Part shown: positions 16,376 to 25,149 of the stretch, piece by piece
How positions within the stretch are numbered: position 1 is the stretch's first letter
How the letters are laid out: every line of letters starts with the position of its first letter
Assembly: GCA_019058315.1 (NCBI GenBank)
Contig: JAHPZH010000010.1
Span: 1 to 40,531 of the forward strand
From: Candidatus Helarchaeota archaeon
Lineage (GTDB): Archaea > Asgardarchaeota > Lokiarchaeia > Helarchaeales > RDOG01
DNA length: 40,531 bases
Direction: 5' to 3'
Made by a program: the position numbers and the translations under genes
Notes under the pieces: model-generated
What the model was told of the DNA's origin: nothing
The model's input: only the letters and a program-made list of their open reading frames with translations
Database searches by the model: none

Positions 16376-17131
16376 TCAATCATTACGAAATTTTATTTTA
16401 AAATAACAAATCGAAGATTCCTTTTGAAAATCAAGAACATCAATACATATATTTTCCCCAAAGTGTTCACGGATTTTTATTTCCCAAAAACCTACCATGA
16501 AGTGATAAAAAGATTTTGCATGCTTAATTTCATTGGAGATATTTTGTACTCTAATTTTTATTGAGGTTGGTTCTTCATCCGGTTCAAATGGAACAATTTC
16601 TGCTAGGAACATATCACCAGCTAGATCATTAACTGATTTGAAAACCTTGATTATGGTTTTACCTACTTGATTTACAAATTTTTGTTTTTCAACTGATTCA
16701 TTAATTATTAATTCTGTCAATATAGGTGTTTTAATTTTTTGACCCATTATATTGCCCATTTCTTTTAAAAAATTAGCTGGATCAGAGATATACTTAGATT
16801 GGACCTTTTCAAATGAGTCTATTATATTATTAATAATTTCTATAAAGTTAGAACGAATTATTTCTATATTTTCTTTGTTAGAAACCCGATCTATATAACA
16901 TAATTTTGCTCTACCTATTTCTTTAATTTTAATTAGATTTTCTTGTTCAAGAGCAATAATCAACTTTTTAACAGTTTTTCTACTCAAATCCATCTGGTCT
17001 ACAATTTGAGAGATATTAAGCCCATACTTAGATTTTTTTAAAAGGTTCAAGATATCTTCTTTAGAATCTTTTTTCTTATTATTATTTTTTGCTTTATTAT
17101 TACTGTCTTTTGATTCTGCTTGAATTTCCAT
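16376..17131 (-). CDS. Winged-helix transcriptional regulator with a C-terminal sensor-like domain
   Basis: This is a protein of about 251 residues. A Lys/Asn-rich tail (1-22) precedes a winged-helix DNA-binding domain at roughly 25-80 (EDILNLLKKSKYGLNISQIV, recognition helix LSRKTVKKLIIALEQENLI, wing KIKEIGRAKLCYI). The remaining 170 residues are helical then beta-rich: NFIEIINNIIDSFEKVQ, FLKEMGNIMGQKI, and a terminal YHFMVGFWEIKIREHF with CYFKIKF. That layout faintly recalls 4-vinyl-reductase-type ligand domains, but I would not assign it. ATG 17131 with AAAGGAA upstream is preferred over TTG 17140. It is divergent from the large redox operon and followed by the LRR gene (22 bases), so it probably controls its own promoter and the redox genes. 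Confidence 0.75.
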   Translation of the reverse strand: MEIQAESKDSNNKAKNNNKKKDSKEDILNLLKKSKYGLNISQIVDQMDLSRKTVKKLIIALEQENLIKIKEIGRAKLCYIDRVSNKENIEIIRSNFIEIINNIIDSFEKVQSKYISDPANFLKEMGNIMGQKIKTPILTELIINESVEKQKFVNQVGKTIIKVFKSVNDLAGDMFLAEIVPFEPDEEPTSIKIRVQNISNEIKHAKSFYHFMVGFWEIKIREHFGENICIDVLDFQKESSICYFKIKFRND

Positions 17132-17423
17132 TCTATTCAATTCCTTTTTCCAATAAAAGATTACAACTTCAATATTTCAATCTATTAAAACTAATGGTCA
17201 AATATTTGGTACTTTGTTTATAAAAGAATTTTTATTATTTACCAAATAATTATTCAAGTAACAAATATATATAGGAATAGTTACCAAATAATAGGTAATT
17301 TTTTTAAAAATATCAAAAATTATTATTATTGAAAGTCAACTTTCCCTAATTCTAATAAATAGAATCAATAATATAGATAAAAAAAAGCATTATTAGAACT
17401 AAAAAGGAGCGGATGTAATTAAT
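17132..17423. promoter_or_regulatory. Divergent control region with three TACCAAATA boxes
   Basis: About 290 AT-rich bases lie between the winged-helix regulator and the redox operon. The 9-mer TACCAAATA occurs three times within 90 bases: at 17203-17211 on the minus strand, and at 17240-17248 and 17282-17290 on the plus strand. The first lies in a CAAATATTTG palindrome (17199-17208) and the third in TTACCAAATAATAGGTAA. They are good operator candidates for the adjacent regulator. GGAGCGGA (17406-17413) is the likely ribosome site of the first redox gene. Confidence 0.5.
17281..17298. promoter_or_regulatory. Inverted repeat TTACC-n8-GGTAA
   Basis: This is a perfect five-base inverted repeat with an eight-base spacer, TTACCAAATAATAGGTAA, immediately upstream of a T-run. 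It includes the third TACCAAATA box. Its size and position suit a dimeric winged-helix protein. Confidence 0.45.
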
Positions 17424-18650
17424 ATGACAGAATCATCAATACCAAATAACTATGGTGACATTCCAGATGATATAATTACAAAACCATACATTCCATTATC
17501 TAGACATGGTTGGAAATTATTCAAAAAATTTGGATATCATGCATTCTACGAGGATGCCATACCCGCGATCTCGGATGATATGATTTATGATGTTTTTAAG
17601 GCAAGATTAGATGAATCTCTTTTAACCGCAAAGGAGGTCATCGAAGGTAATATTTCTGACCCGGATAAACGGTTAGCATGGGCAATATTCCCTCCAGTAA
17701 TACCATTACGAGCTGACCTCACTCAGGGGTCTACGAGACTTTTATTTGGGGATTCTATGTCCGTAACATTTATTGTTTTGAATGATCTAAATCAAGAAAT
17801 ATTTTTTCTATTTAATGGACATATAGAACATGGAATACCTGTTGACTGGTGGATTGCTGGTCCTCAAGATGAACTCCTCCAACGAAGACATCTTAAATAC
17901 GGTTACGAACTCAAAGATTGCTGGAAAAAAGGAGGTAAAGATTTTACTAAATGTGGTCTACGGGTTATTGATGTTTTACGTGATGTGAGGAATGAAAGAA
18001 CTCCTAAATATGCAGATTCGCCTTATGCAGTAGCTATGGTCTGGGCTTCAAGCATAGCGGGATTTTTAATTGAACCGTCAATGTATGAGTTAATAGGCAT
18101 GATTTGGGACGGTGTGGCAGCGAAGCGGAATTATGGACTTCCGGATTATTGGTTTTCTTTTATTCCATGGCCTTCGATGATTCAAATGCTCACATATATG
18201 GACCGATCTGATTTTATACAACGAATGTCAGCTCTTGTTACTGGTGGAAAATTATGCATCAATTACGTCGAAGAATCGAATAAAGAAATGGCTTTAGAAC
18301 TTATAAGAGATATGGCAACAGAATTTGATTTTTGGTCGGATGCATTTGAAGCTACTTGGTATGAAGGTTGGCCATGGCCAATACAAAGTGTAAACTGCAA
18401 ACCACCAAATTTAAAAAAGAAAAATGCATATGAAAAAGAAGATTTCGATTGGTATTATCCAGGAATGGAAAAAGAGGCCAGCAGGTTCATGAACCCTGAA
18501 GATTTTGATATGACTGTAGAGGAGATGATGAGAGGAATCTTGCTAGATATAACTCATAAAACGAAACCATGGAGCATTAACCCTAAGGATGAAATTATTA
18601 GCATCGGATGGGGACGTGATATTAAAGTTCTTAAAGATGTGAAATTATAG
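17424..18650 (+). CDS. Hypothetical protein, first gene of the redox operon
   Basis: I do not recognise this 408-residue soluble protein. It is unusually rich in Trp and other aromatics (VDWWIAGPQDE, PDYWFSFIPWPSM, DFWSDAFEATWYEGWPWPIQ) and has no signal peptide or clear membrane helix. Potentially functional stretches are LRADLTQGSTRLLFGDSMSVTFIV, FLFNGHIEHGIPVDWW and the late EEMMRGILLDITHKTKPWSINP. Cysteines are few and not clustered, so an iron-sulfur cluster is unlikely. Position first in a run of flavin and iron-sulfur genes and the aromatic surface suggest it may handle a hydrophobic substrate for the cluster, which is inference only. A 76-base gap follows before the next gene. Confidence 0.65.
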   Translation: MTESSIPNNYGDIPDDIITKPYIPLSRHGWKLFKKFGYHAFYEDAIPAISDDMIYDVFKARLDESLLTAKEVIEGNISDPDKRLAWAIFPPVIPLRADLTQGSTRLLFGDSMSVTFIVLNDLNQEIFFLFNGHIEHGIPVDWWIAGPQDELLQRRHLKYGYELKDCWKKGGKDFTKCGLRVIDVLRDVRNERTPKYADSPYAVAMVWASSIAGFLIEPSMYELIGMIWDGVAAKRNYGLPDYWFSFIPWPSMIQMLTYMDRSDFIQRMSALVTGGKLCINYVEESNKEMALELIRDMATEFDFWSDAFEATWYEGWPWPIQSVNCKPPNLKKKNAYEKEDFDWYYPGMEKEASRFMNPEDFDMTVEEMMRGILLDITHKTKPWSINPKDEIISIGWGRDIKVLKDVKL

Positions 18651-18726
18651 TTTATTTCTTTTAGGAAATGAAATTTATACATACTTCATTCATTTTATTT
18701 AATTAAGAGTTGTAAAATTTAATTAT

Positions 18727-20187
18727 ATGGAGCAAAATAAGTTGACAGAGGCTATACTCAATCAAATAAAGATAGAATTACAAAATAAGATTGGAGTGGA
18801 AAAAGTCTTAGATAATAAGGAAATTTTAGAGCATTTTTCATCTGATGAAAGCATTGAAGAAAAAAAATCACCAGATCTTGTTGTTACACCAACAACTCTT
18901 CAGGAAATTCAAGAGATTTTAAAAATTGGTAATAAATATAAAATCAACTTAATTCCATCGAGTTCCACTGAAAAATATTATGGAGCAACAATACCAAAGG
19001 ATGGAGGAATTATAGTTGATTTAAGAAAAATGAATAAGATTTTAGATATAGATTTTGAAGAGAGATATTGTAGAATCGAGGCGGGGGTGACTTTTGAACA
19101 ATTGCAGACTGAATTAAAAAAACATAGTCTAAGAATTATGGTTCCTCTAGGATTGCCAAGCTCCGCTTCGGTTGTTTCAACATACGTTGAACGCGTTCCT
19201 TTACTTACTGGTCCAAAAGTATTATTATCTGAAGGTTGGCAATGCACGTTAAATATGCAAATTGTCATTCCAAATGGTATGATCGTTAATACTGGTTCTG
19301 CTTCATGGTGTAAAGATAGACCATCTTTTCTACCATCAGGTCCTCTTAGTGGACTAGATTTATCACGATTATTTTCAGGGGGCCAAGGAACTCTTGGTAT
19401 AGTCACTGATCTAGTTATAAAGGCGAAATATCTTCCAAATCTAAAAAAGATTATTTTTATTCCTTATGAAAAAATTGAAGATATTTTGGATATTATTTAT
19501 AAAATTCAATTTTTCGATAAAGGTCGTGAATTTTTAGGTATTTCTCAAAAAAATCTCGCCATGTTATTAGGTAATGGTCAAGAAAATATTGAAAAACTTC
19601 GCAAACAATTACCTCCCTGGTTAATTGTAATGAGTATTGAAGCTGATTCTGAAGAAAAATATCAAATTGATTTAGAAGATTTGAAAGATATTGGAGCGCA
19701 ATTTCAAACAGAATTTAAGATTAATGGAAACGATCTAACTGAAATTTTTCTGAAAGAATTTGAGGTTCCCGATAAATTAAATAATTTTAGAAAATATAAA
19801 GGAACTTGCCTACATATTCCTTTTTACATTAACTTAGATAAAATTAAGAATTTAAATGACTTATCAGAAAAAATTTTGAAAAAATATGGATATCCAATCG
19901 AAGATCTTTATGGTTATTTAATGCCCATAGAACAAGCTCATACTTGTTATTATGATTTTAATATTCATTATAATCGTGATGATAGTTCAGAATCAGAACA
20001 AATGAGAAAATTATTTCTAGAATTGAGCGAGATGGTTATTGAAAATGGAGGAGTTATTGATAGACCATACGGAACTTGGGCAAAAATGATTTTTTCAAGG
20101 AATAAAGCATATTATGATTTCTTAAGACAAATAAAAAAAATAATTGACCCAAACGATATAATGAATCCAAGTCAATTAAGAATATAG
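18727..20187 (+). CDS. FAD-binding oxidoreductase (GlcD / VAO-PCMH fold)
   Basis: The 486-residue protein has the PCMH-type FAD domain (about 35-240) and an FAD-linked oxidase C-terminal domain. Recognisable are PDLVVTPTTLQEIQEILKIG, GGIIVDLRKMNKILDID, CRIEAGVTFEQLQTEL, the SGLDLSRLFSGGQGTLGIVT segment that contacts FAD, and a final IIDPNDIMNPSQL that ends many family members. The usual pyrophosphate loop (RGxGTxxxG-like) is replaced by IPSSSTEKYYGATIP, an odd substitution that may alter FAD binding. Such proteins oxidise 2-hydroxy acids or alkylphenol-type substrates and pass electrons on. The next gene is an HdrD/GlcF-type partner 22 bases away, supporting a GlcD/GlcF-like complex. Confidence 0.82.
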   Translation: MEQNKLTEAILNQIKIELQNKIGVEKVLDNKEILEHFSSDESIEEKKSPDLVVTPTTLQEIQEILKIGNKYKINLIPSSSTEKYYGATIPKDGGIIVDLRKMNKILDIDFEERYCRIEAGVTFEQLQTELKKHSLRIMVPLGLPSSASVVSTYVERVPLLTGPKVLLSEGWQCTLNMQIVIPNGMIVNTGSASWCKDRPSFLPSGPLSGLDLSRLFSGGQGTLGIVTDLVIKAKYLPNLKKIIFIPYEKIEDILDIIYKIQFFDKGREFLGISQKNLAMLLGNGQENIEKLRKQLPPWLIVMSIEADSEEKYQIDLEDLKDIGAQFQTEFKINGNDLTEIFLKEFEVPDKLNNFRKYKGTCLHIPFYINLDKIKNLNDLSEKILKKYGYPIEDLYGYLMPIEQAHTCYYDFNIHYNRDDSSESEQMRKLFLELSEMVIENGGVIDRPYGTWAKMIFSRNKAYYDFLRQIKKIIDPNDIMNPSQLRI

Positions 20188-20196
20188 CGATAGATA

Positions 20197-20203
20197 GGAG
20201 AGG
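20197..20203 (+). promoter_or_regulatory. Ribosome-binding site GGAGAGG fixing a TTG start
   Basis: GGAGAGG stands six bases before TTG 20210, the ideal distance, and no ATG lies at such spacing. It decides the TTG start of the iron-sulfur protein gene. Confidence 0.65.
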
Positions 20204-20209
20204 TTCTAT

Positions 20210-21397
20210 TTGGTTAACAAAGCTATGAAAAAATTAAAAGAAAAATATAGATGGGATATTTATCAATGCAGTTTAAAATGTTATAATTGTCAATATGTAA
20301 ACCCACACTCACTTTTTAATCAAGAACATTATGAAAATTGTCCTGCAGGCAAAAAATTCGTGTTTGATTCATATTTTGCAGGGGGAAGGATGGAGATTGC
20401 TCGGGGTTTATTAGATAAATCTTTGAAAATACCATCCAAAAAATTATTAGAAATAGTTTATTCTTGCACTGCATGTGGTAATTGCCAAGATCGCTGCTAT
20501 TACAATCGCGATATGAGACCTTTAGAAGTTTTTGAAGTAATTAGAGAATATTTAGTTGAGCAAGAAATCGGACCAATGCCTGAACACGTAGCATTTATCA
20601 ATAGCACTAAAAATAAACATAATCCCTACAATGAAGATCATGAAAAACGAGCAGATTGGCTCGATAATAAAAAATTATCAAAAGATTCGAAAATCCTTTA
20701 TTTTATTGGGTGTACTTCTTCCTATAGAACCCAGAATATCGCAAAAGCTACTGCCAAAATATTGGAAAAATTAAAAATCGACTTCAATATAGCAGGGGAT
20801 GAATGGTGTTGTGGGAGCCCCCTATTTAGAGTGGGCGCAGTTGATTTAGGAGAGGAAGTAATGCGCCACAATATTGAAGAGATTAAAAGACTAAAAATTG
20901 AAAAAGTCATTTTTTCTTGTGCGGGATGTTATAGAACATTTAAAGAAGATTACCCCGCACGAGGAATCGAACTAACTTTTAAAGTACAACATGTCTCCGA
21001 ATTCTTAGCGGAAATAATTAAAGAGAATAAAATTGAATTTAAGGATTTAGATTTATCTATTACATATCACGATCCTTGCCATCTTGGAAGGCATGCAGGT
21101 GTATATCAAGCACCTAGAGATGTTTTAAATTCCATTCCTAAATTAAAATTGGTTGAGATGTTCCGGAATAGATATAATGCTTGGTGTTGCGGCGCGGGGG
21201 GAGGTGTGAAATCAGCCTTTAAAGATTTCGCCGTGGAGACGGGAATTACGCGAATAGAAGAAGCGAAAAAAACCGGAACTAAAACCTTAATCTCAACTTG
21301 TCCATTTTGTCATTTAAATTTAAAAGACAGTGTAAAAGCAGCAAATGAAGATATTGATATTTTAGATCTTACTGAACTTTTATTAAAAGTGTTATAA
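20210..21397 (+). CDS. CCG-domain (Fe-S) oxidoreductase, HdrD/GlcF-like
   Basis: This 395-residue electron-transfer protein has an N-terminal di-cluster region and two cysteine-rich CCG domains. The second N-terminal cluster is canonical, CTACGNCQDRC (Cys86/89/92/96). The first has an extended spacing, CSLKCYNC followed by a distal CP (Cys20/24/27 and Cys44). CCG domain 1 runs IGCTSSYRTQN, EWCCGSP, SCAGCYRTF; CCG domain 2 runs HDPCHLGRH, WCCGAGGG, STCPFCHLN. In HdrD/HdrB and GlcF/LutA these domains bind unusual iron-sulfur clusters and connect flavoproteins to quinone or thiol carriers. TTG 20210 is supported by an excellent ribosome site. The gene is sandwiched between two GlcD-like flavoproteins (22 and 12 bases), so it may serve both. 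Confidence 0.88.
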   Translation: MVNKAMKKLKEKYRWDIYQCSLKCYNCQYVNPHSLFNQEHYENCPAGKKFVFDSYFAGGRMEIARGLLDKSLKIPSKKLLEIVYSCTACGNCQDRCYYNRDMRPLEVFEVIREYLVEQEIGPMPEHVAFINSTKNKHNPYNEDHEKRADWLDNKKLSKDSKILYFIGCTSSYRTQNIAKATAKILEKLKIDFNIAGDEWCCGSPLFRVGAVDLGEEVMRHNIEEIKRLKIEKVIFSCAGCYRTFKEDYPARGIELTFKVQHVSEFLAEIIKENKIEFKDLDLSITYHDPCHLGRHAGVYQAPRDVLNSIPKLKLVEMFRNRYNAWCCGAGGGVKSAFKDFAVETGITRIEEAKKTGTKTLISTCPFCHLNLKDSVKAANEDIDILDLTELLLKVL

Positions 21398-21409
21398 AGA
21401 GGGATTTTC

Positions 21410-23626
21410 ATGTCTGTTCAAGTAAAAGAAGAAATATTAGAAAAATTGAGAAGTATTGTGAAAGAGAATCTTGCTTCTAATGATGATGCTGTCCGAATTG
21501 CATATTCTCGTGACCAAATGGTAACATCGGATGGACCAGACTATGTAGTCGCTCCAGAATCAACGGAACAAATTCAAGAAATAATGAGACTGGCAACAAA
21601 ATATAAAATTCCTGTTCTTCCTAAAGGAACTGGGGCAAATATGGGAGGTTTAGTCATACCATTAACAGGTGGTATTATATTAGATTTAAAACTGATGAAT
21701 ACTATTCATGAAATTGATGTTAAAAATATGACCGCAACGCTAGGACCGGGTGTTACTTATGGTCAACTTCAGATTGAAGCATATAATCGCGGATTATTTG
21801 TGGTAGTGCCTAGTGGACCACACACGGTCAGAGTTATTGCAAACGTATGTGGTACACGAGGTATTGGCCATTATGCTGGAAAATATGGACTTGGTGACAA
21901 CCAAATTATTGGAATGGAAATTGTATTACCGAATGGTAATTTATTAAAATTAGGTTCCTTTGCACATGGGAAGGGAGAATATTCCGCCAATGTTCCTCAT
22001 AGTCCTGGTCCTGACTTAATGGGGCTGTTTTTAGGTGGTTTTGGAACTGTAGGTGTAATTACAAAAATAAAAGTAAAATTATATCCAAAATATCCCCAAA
22101 GTGATCTTATTGCTATTGCAGGAGCGTTGGATCCATTATTCGATGAATCAATTTTCTTGGTAAAATTAGGATATTCTAATTTAATGCAAATCCGATGGCC
22201 GTATATCGCAATTCTTGCTGGTAGAAATCGAGAAGAATCTTTAAGATTATTGAAGCAACAATTAATAGAAGGCTTTTCATTAATTTTTATAGAGGGGACT
22301 AAACGAGAGTTTGATTATCATGTAAAAAGACTTAAAAAGATTTATAAAAAAAGAAAGGGTTTTACACCAATTCTTTATTCAGAAATGATGGACACTATGA
22401 GTAGAAGCCTTAGTGTTGACGGAGAATATACAGAAAATGATCAAGAATTTGGTTATATGCAAGAACGACGGAAATTTCACGATTTCATGTTTCAGTCAGT
22501 ACGAATTTTAAGATTACATGGTGGATTTGCTCCTCATTGCCCGTTTTTTTCATTGAAAGATGCAAAAGCAACATGGAATTATATGAAAAATTGGATAACT
22601 AAAATAGGTGGTCCAATTGAAGAAACATGTTGTTATTTCCAAGTAACTGATGATGGGCATACGATTCTACAAGAAATGGACTTAGAATTTAATCCCGACC
22701 CAAATAAAATGGGAGACAATATTAAATCTTTCATAGGGATCGGAAAGCCGATAGTTGACACGATGTTTGTAAAACGTAACGGAATTCAATATTATTTTTA
22801 CCCAATGGCGGGGTCAATGCTCGAGAATATCGGTCCGATCTTAATACCAGGTTTCTGGTATCTTTCAAAGAAATTTAAAACACTGATTGATCCTCTTTAT
22901 TTGATGAATAGGGGACGTGGAATTTACCCTGAAGGATTTGCGCAAGAGGATCTTCAAATACAAAGTTTTGGGTCAATGAGTGGGATGGATATGGGTTCAA
23001 TGTACTGGTTTCAGATCCTAGGTTCCGTTATCAATAATTTGCATCTTGATAAAAAGGAGAAATTGGTTAAATTAATTGAAGATTTAAAAAATAAAAAGAT
23101 TGGGGAAGAATATTTACAAGAAATTTTACAATCTGCATTAAATTCAGCAGTAAGTATTATCTTAAATGATAAGACACGAGCGACAGTTGATGAATCCTTA
23201 GGTGAATTCTTTAAGAGAAATTATATTGAATTAATAGGAGAAAAAGTCGTAATTAAATCAGATGTTCATAATTTGTGGATTATCGAATTTAATAGTTTAG
23301 AAAATTCTGAGCCCATCAGAGTCTATACTGTAGAAAAAAAAGAAGCTAGAGGAATTCCATACATATCAACAGATTTCGTATTTGCAAGAAAAGCGTTAAG
23401 TGGTGAGGAAGTTGACCCACTTCTATCAATGCTCAAGCCTGATGAGGGAAAGTTCGGCATTATGGAATCAATTATGAGATGGCTTAAAGGTACAATACTA
23501 AAAAGATTTTCAAATGTTGTAACGATTGGAGCGATAACATTACTTTATAGAGAAAATTTAATGGAGCAACTCAATACACGATTTAACAATAAAATTGACT
23601 CGATTTTAAGCAAGTTGAATTATTAA
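21410..23626 (+). CDS. FAD-binding oxidoreductase (GlcD-like) with a long C-terminal extension
   Basis: The 738-residue protein has an FAD-binding PCMH domain (about 40-235) with PDYVVAPESTEQIQEIMRLA, the pyrophosphate loop LPKGTGANMGGLVIP, GGIILDLKLMNTIHEIDV, MTATLGPGVTYGQLQ and the DLMGLFLGGFGTVGVIT segment. A substrate/oxidase domain follows to about residue 510, ending in TLIDPLYLMNRGRGIYP. About 200 extra residues then form a helical region (KEKLVKLIEDLKNKKIGEE) and an alpha/beta segment with WIIEFNSLENSEPIRVYTVEKKEARGIPYIST, which recalls SCP2/sterol-carrier-like domains, although I cannot confirm it. Family members are usually 450-550 residues. The GAGGG ribosome site and 12-base spacing from the iron-sulfur gene indicate tight co-expression. 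Confidence 0.84.
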   Translation: MSVQVKEEILEKLRSIVKENLASNDDAVRIAYSRDQMVTSDGPDYVVAPESTEQIQEIMRLATKYKIPVLPKGTGANMGGLVIPLTGGIILDLKLMNTIHEIDVKNMTATLGPGVTYGQLQIEAYNRGLFVVVPSGPHTVRVIANVCGTRGIGHYAGKYGLGDNQIIGMEIVLPNGNLLKLGSFAHGKGEYSANVPHSPGPDLMGLFLGGFGTVGVITKIKVKLYPKYPQSDLIAIAGALDPLFDESIFLVKLGYSNLMQIRWPYIAILAGRNREESLRLLKQQLIEGFSLIFIEGTKREFDYHVKRLKKIYKKRKGFTPILYSEMMDTMSRSLSVDGEYTENDQEFGYMQERRKFHDFMFQSVRILRLHGGFAPHCPFFSLKDAKATWNYMKNWITKIGGPIEETCCYFQVTDDGHTILQEMDLEFNPDPNKMGDNIKSFIGIGKPIVDTMFVKRNGIQYYFYPMAGSMLENIGPILIPGFWYLSKKFKTLIDPLYLMNRGRGIYPEGFAQEDLQIQSFGSMSGMDMGSMYWFQILGSVINNLHLDKKEKLVKLIEDLKNKKIGEEYLQEILQSALNSAVSIILNDKTRATVDESLGEFFKRNYIELIGEKVVIKSDVHNLWIIEFNSLENSEPIRVYTVEKKEARGIPYISTDFVFARKALSGEEVDPLLSMLKPDEGKFGIMESIMRWLKGTILKRFSNVVTIGAITLLYRENLMEQLNTRFNNKIDSILSKLNY

Positions 23627-23667
23627 GAAATTAAAAGAGCTTCATCATTTTATGAATGATATTTTAG

Positions 23668-25149
23668 ATGAAATTAATGAAAAAAATAATTATAGTGGGT
23701 TCTGGAGTCGGTGGTTCAGGTATAGGTGCTTTAATAGCAAAAGAGACACCTCATCAAGTTCATTGTTTTGAACAAAATAATTTTATAGGTGGTCGCTGTG
23801 GATCTTATGAAAAGAAGGATGAGAAAGGAAGAATTTGGAAATTAGATGTCGGCTGTCATGTATTTTCAACTAGTGATAAAGGACCTATTGGCGAAATTTT
23901 AGAACGTTGTGGAAAAAAAATAAAATGGAGTTACCTGGACCAATTGTTTCCTACCTTAAATTTTATGGGATTAGATTTTACATTCACACTTCAAGATAGA
24001 AAGAGAAAGAAAAAAGATTTTCAAGGTCTTTTAGAAGAATTTCCAGATCTAGACCCTTCAAAATATGATAGAATCACCTTGATGGATTTTCTTGATGATT
24101 ATTTTGGTCCAGATAAAAAGAATTTAGACAAAATTGGTTTTTCAATGGCTGCAGGAGTAATTTTTGGAACTGATCCTTATTCTACTAGTGCTGGTGAGTA
24201 CTTACGCAGTATGATAGAAAACGTGAAACATTTAAGCAACGGCTATCCGTATGGCGGTACTGGCGTAATTCCCAAGGCATTTTGTGATACAATAAAAGAG
24301 AATCGAGGAAAAATATTTCTGGACGGAAATGGACGCGTTAAAAGAATTGTGGTACAAGATAATAAAGTTGCTGGAATTGAGGCAGGACCTGATAATGAAT
24401 TTTATGAAGGAGAAATAGTAATTGCTAATTCAGACATTAAGTCAACTGTTTTTAAATTAGTTGGAGAGAAATATTTTCCAAAAGATTATTTACAATATAT
24501 TAGTGAGTTAAAATGGGGCGCACAAGTCTGCTCCTTAAAGATTGGAATAGATAAGGTGTTAATAAAAGAAAAAACATTAGTTTATGTTCCAAAAATGGAT
24601 CCTGATAAGGCAAAAGATGCATTTACAGATATTAAACAATCAATGAAAGATTTTTTAGAGAATTTAGAAATACCAGAATTCACTGTATTATTAATTGTTC
24701 CTGTATCTAATCATGACCCTACACTTGCACCCGAAGGTTGCCAAAACATACACACAGTTACAGCGACTGCAGTTGGAAAAATAAAAGAATGGACTAGGGA
24801 TGAGGATAAGAAGTGGGAAAAAACCTGCTTAGATACTTTAATTTCATTAAATCCAGAGATTGAAGATCATATCATTTTAAAAGATTTTATCTCTACAAGC
24901 GTTTTAGCAACCCGTTTCGGTAAGGAGGGAGTAGGAACTGGCACAGCCCAATCGACAGACCAAGTTGGTAAACTTAGACCAAAGATGTTATCACCAATAA
25001 AAGGTTTGTATTATTGTTCGTCTGATGTTGGTGGATGGGGTATTGGCACCGAATTGGCAGCAAGAGCTGCCCTTGAATTGTTCCAAATGTTCAAAAATAA
25101 TAATTTTTCAAATAATAAATTATTTAATAATTTTAAAGCAAATTTTTAG
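23668..25149 (+). CDS. Phytoene desaturase/isomerase-like FAD oxidoreductase
   Basis: The 493-residue flavoprotein has an N-terminal Rossmann motif, IIIVGSGVGGSGIGALIAKE (GxGxxGxxxG), followed by FEQNNFIGGRCGSYE and LDVGCHVFS, the classic phytoene-dehydrogenase/CrtISO/retinol-saturase pattern. The middle has GYPYGGTGVIPKAFCDTIKENRGKIFL and NSDIKSTVFKLVG, and the C-terminal FAD motif is GLYYCSSDVGGWGIGTELAARAAL. Members add or remove hydrogens, or isomerise double bonds, in polyprenoid or other hydrophobic substrates. The start could be ATG 23668 or ATG 23677 (MKKIIIV), the latter fitting the family better. It follows the long GlcD-like gene by 41 bases, and its stop overlaps the next start (TAGTG). 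Confidence 0.84.
   Translation: MKLMKKIIIVGSGVGGSGIGALIAKETPHQVHCFEQNNFIGGRCGSYEKKDEKGRIWKLDVGCHVFSTSDKGPIGEILERCGKKIKWSYLDQLFPTLNFMGLDFTFTLQDRKRKKKDFQGLLEEFPDLDPSKYDRITLMDFLDDYFGPDKKNLDKIGFSMAAGVIFGTDPYSTSAGEYLRSMIENVKHLSNGYPYGGTGVIPKAFCDTIKENRGKIFLDGNGRVKRIVVQDNKVAGIEAGPDNEFYEGEIVIANSDIKSTVFKLVGEKYFPKDYLQYISELKWGAQVCSLKIGIDKVLIKEKTLVYVPKMDPDKAKDAFTDIKQSMKDFLENLEIPEFTVLLIVPVSNHDPTLAPEGCQNIHTVTATAVGKIKEWTRDEDKKWEKTCLDTLISLNPEIEDHIILKDFISTSVLATRFGKEGVGTGTAQSTDQVGKLRPKMLSPIKGLYYCSSDVGGWGIGTELAARAALELFQMFKNNNFSNNKLFNNFKANF

Noticed and set aside
18978..19406. 142-residue open frame antisense to the first GlcD-like gene
   Set aside because: It mirrors a strong coding frame with clear FAD-domain motifs, has no recognisable protein features and no ribosome site.
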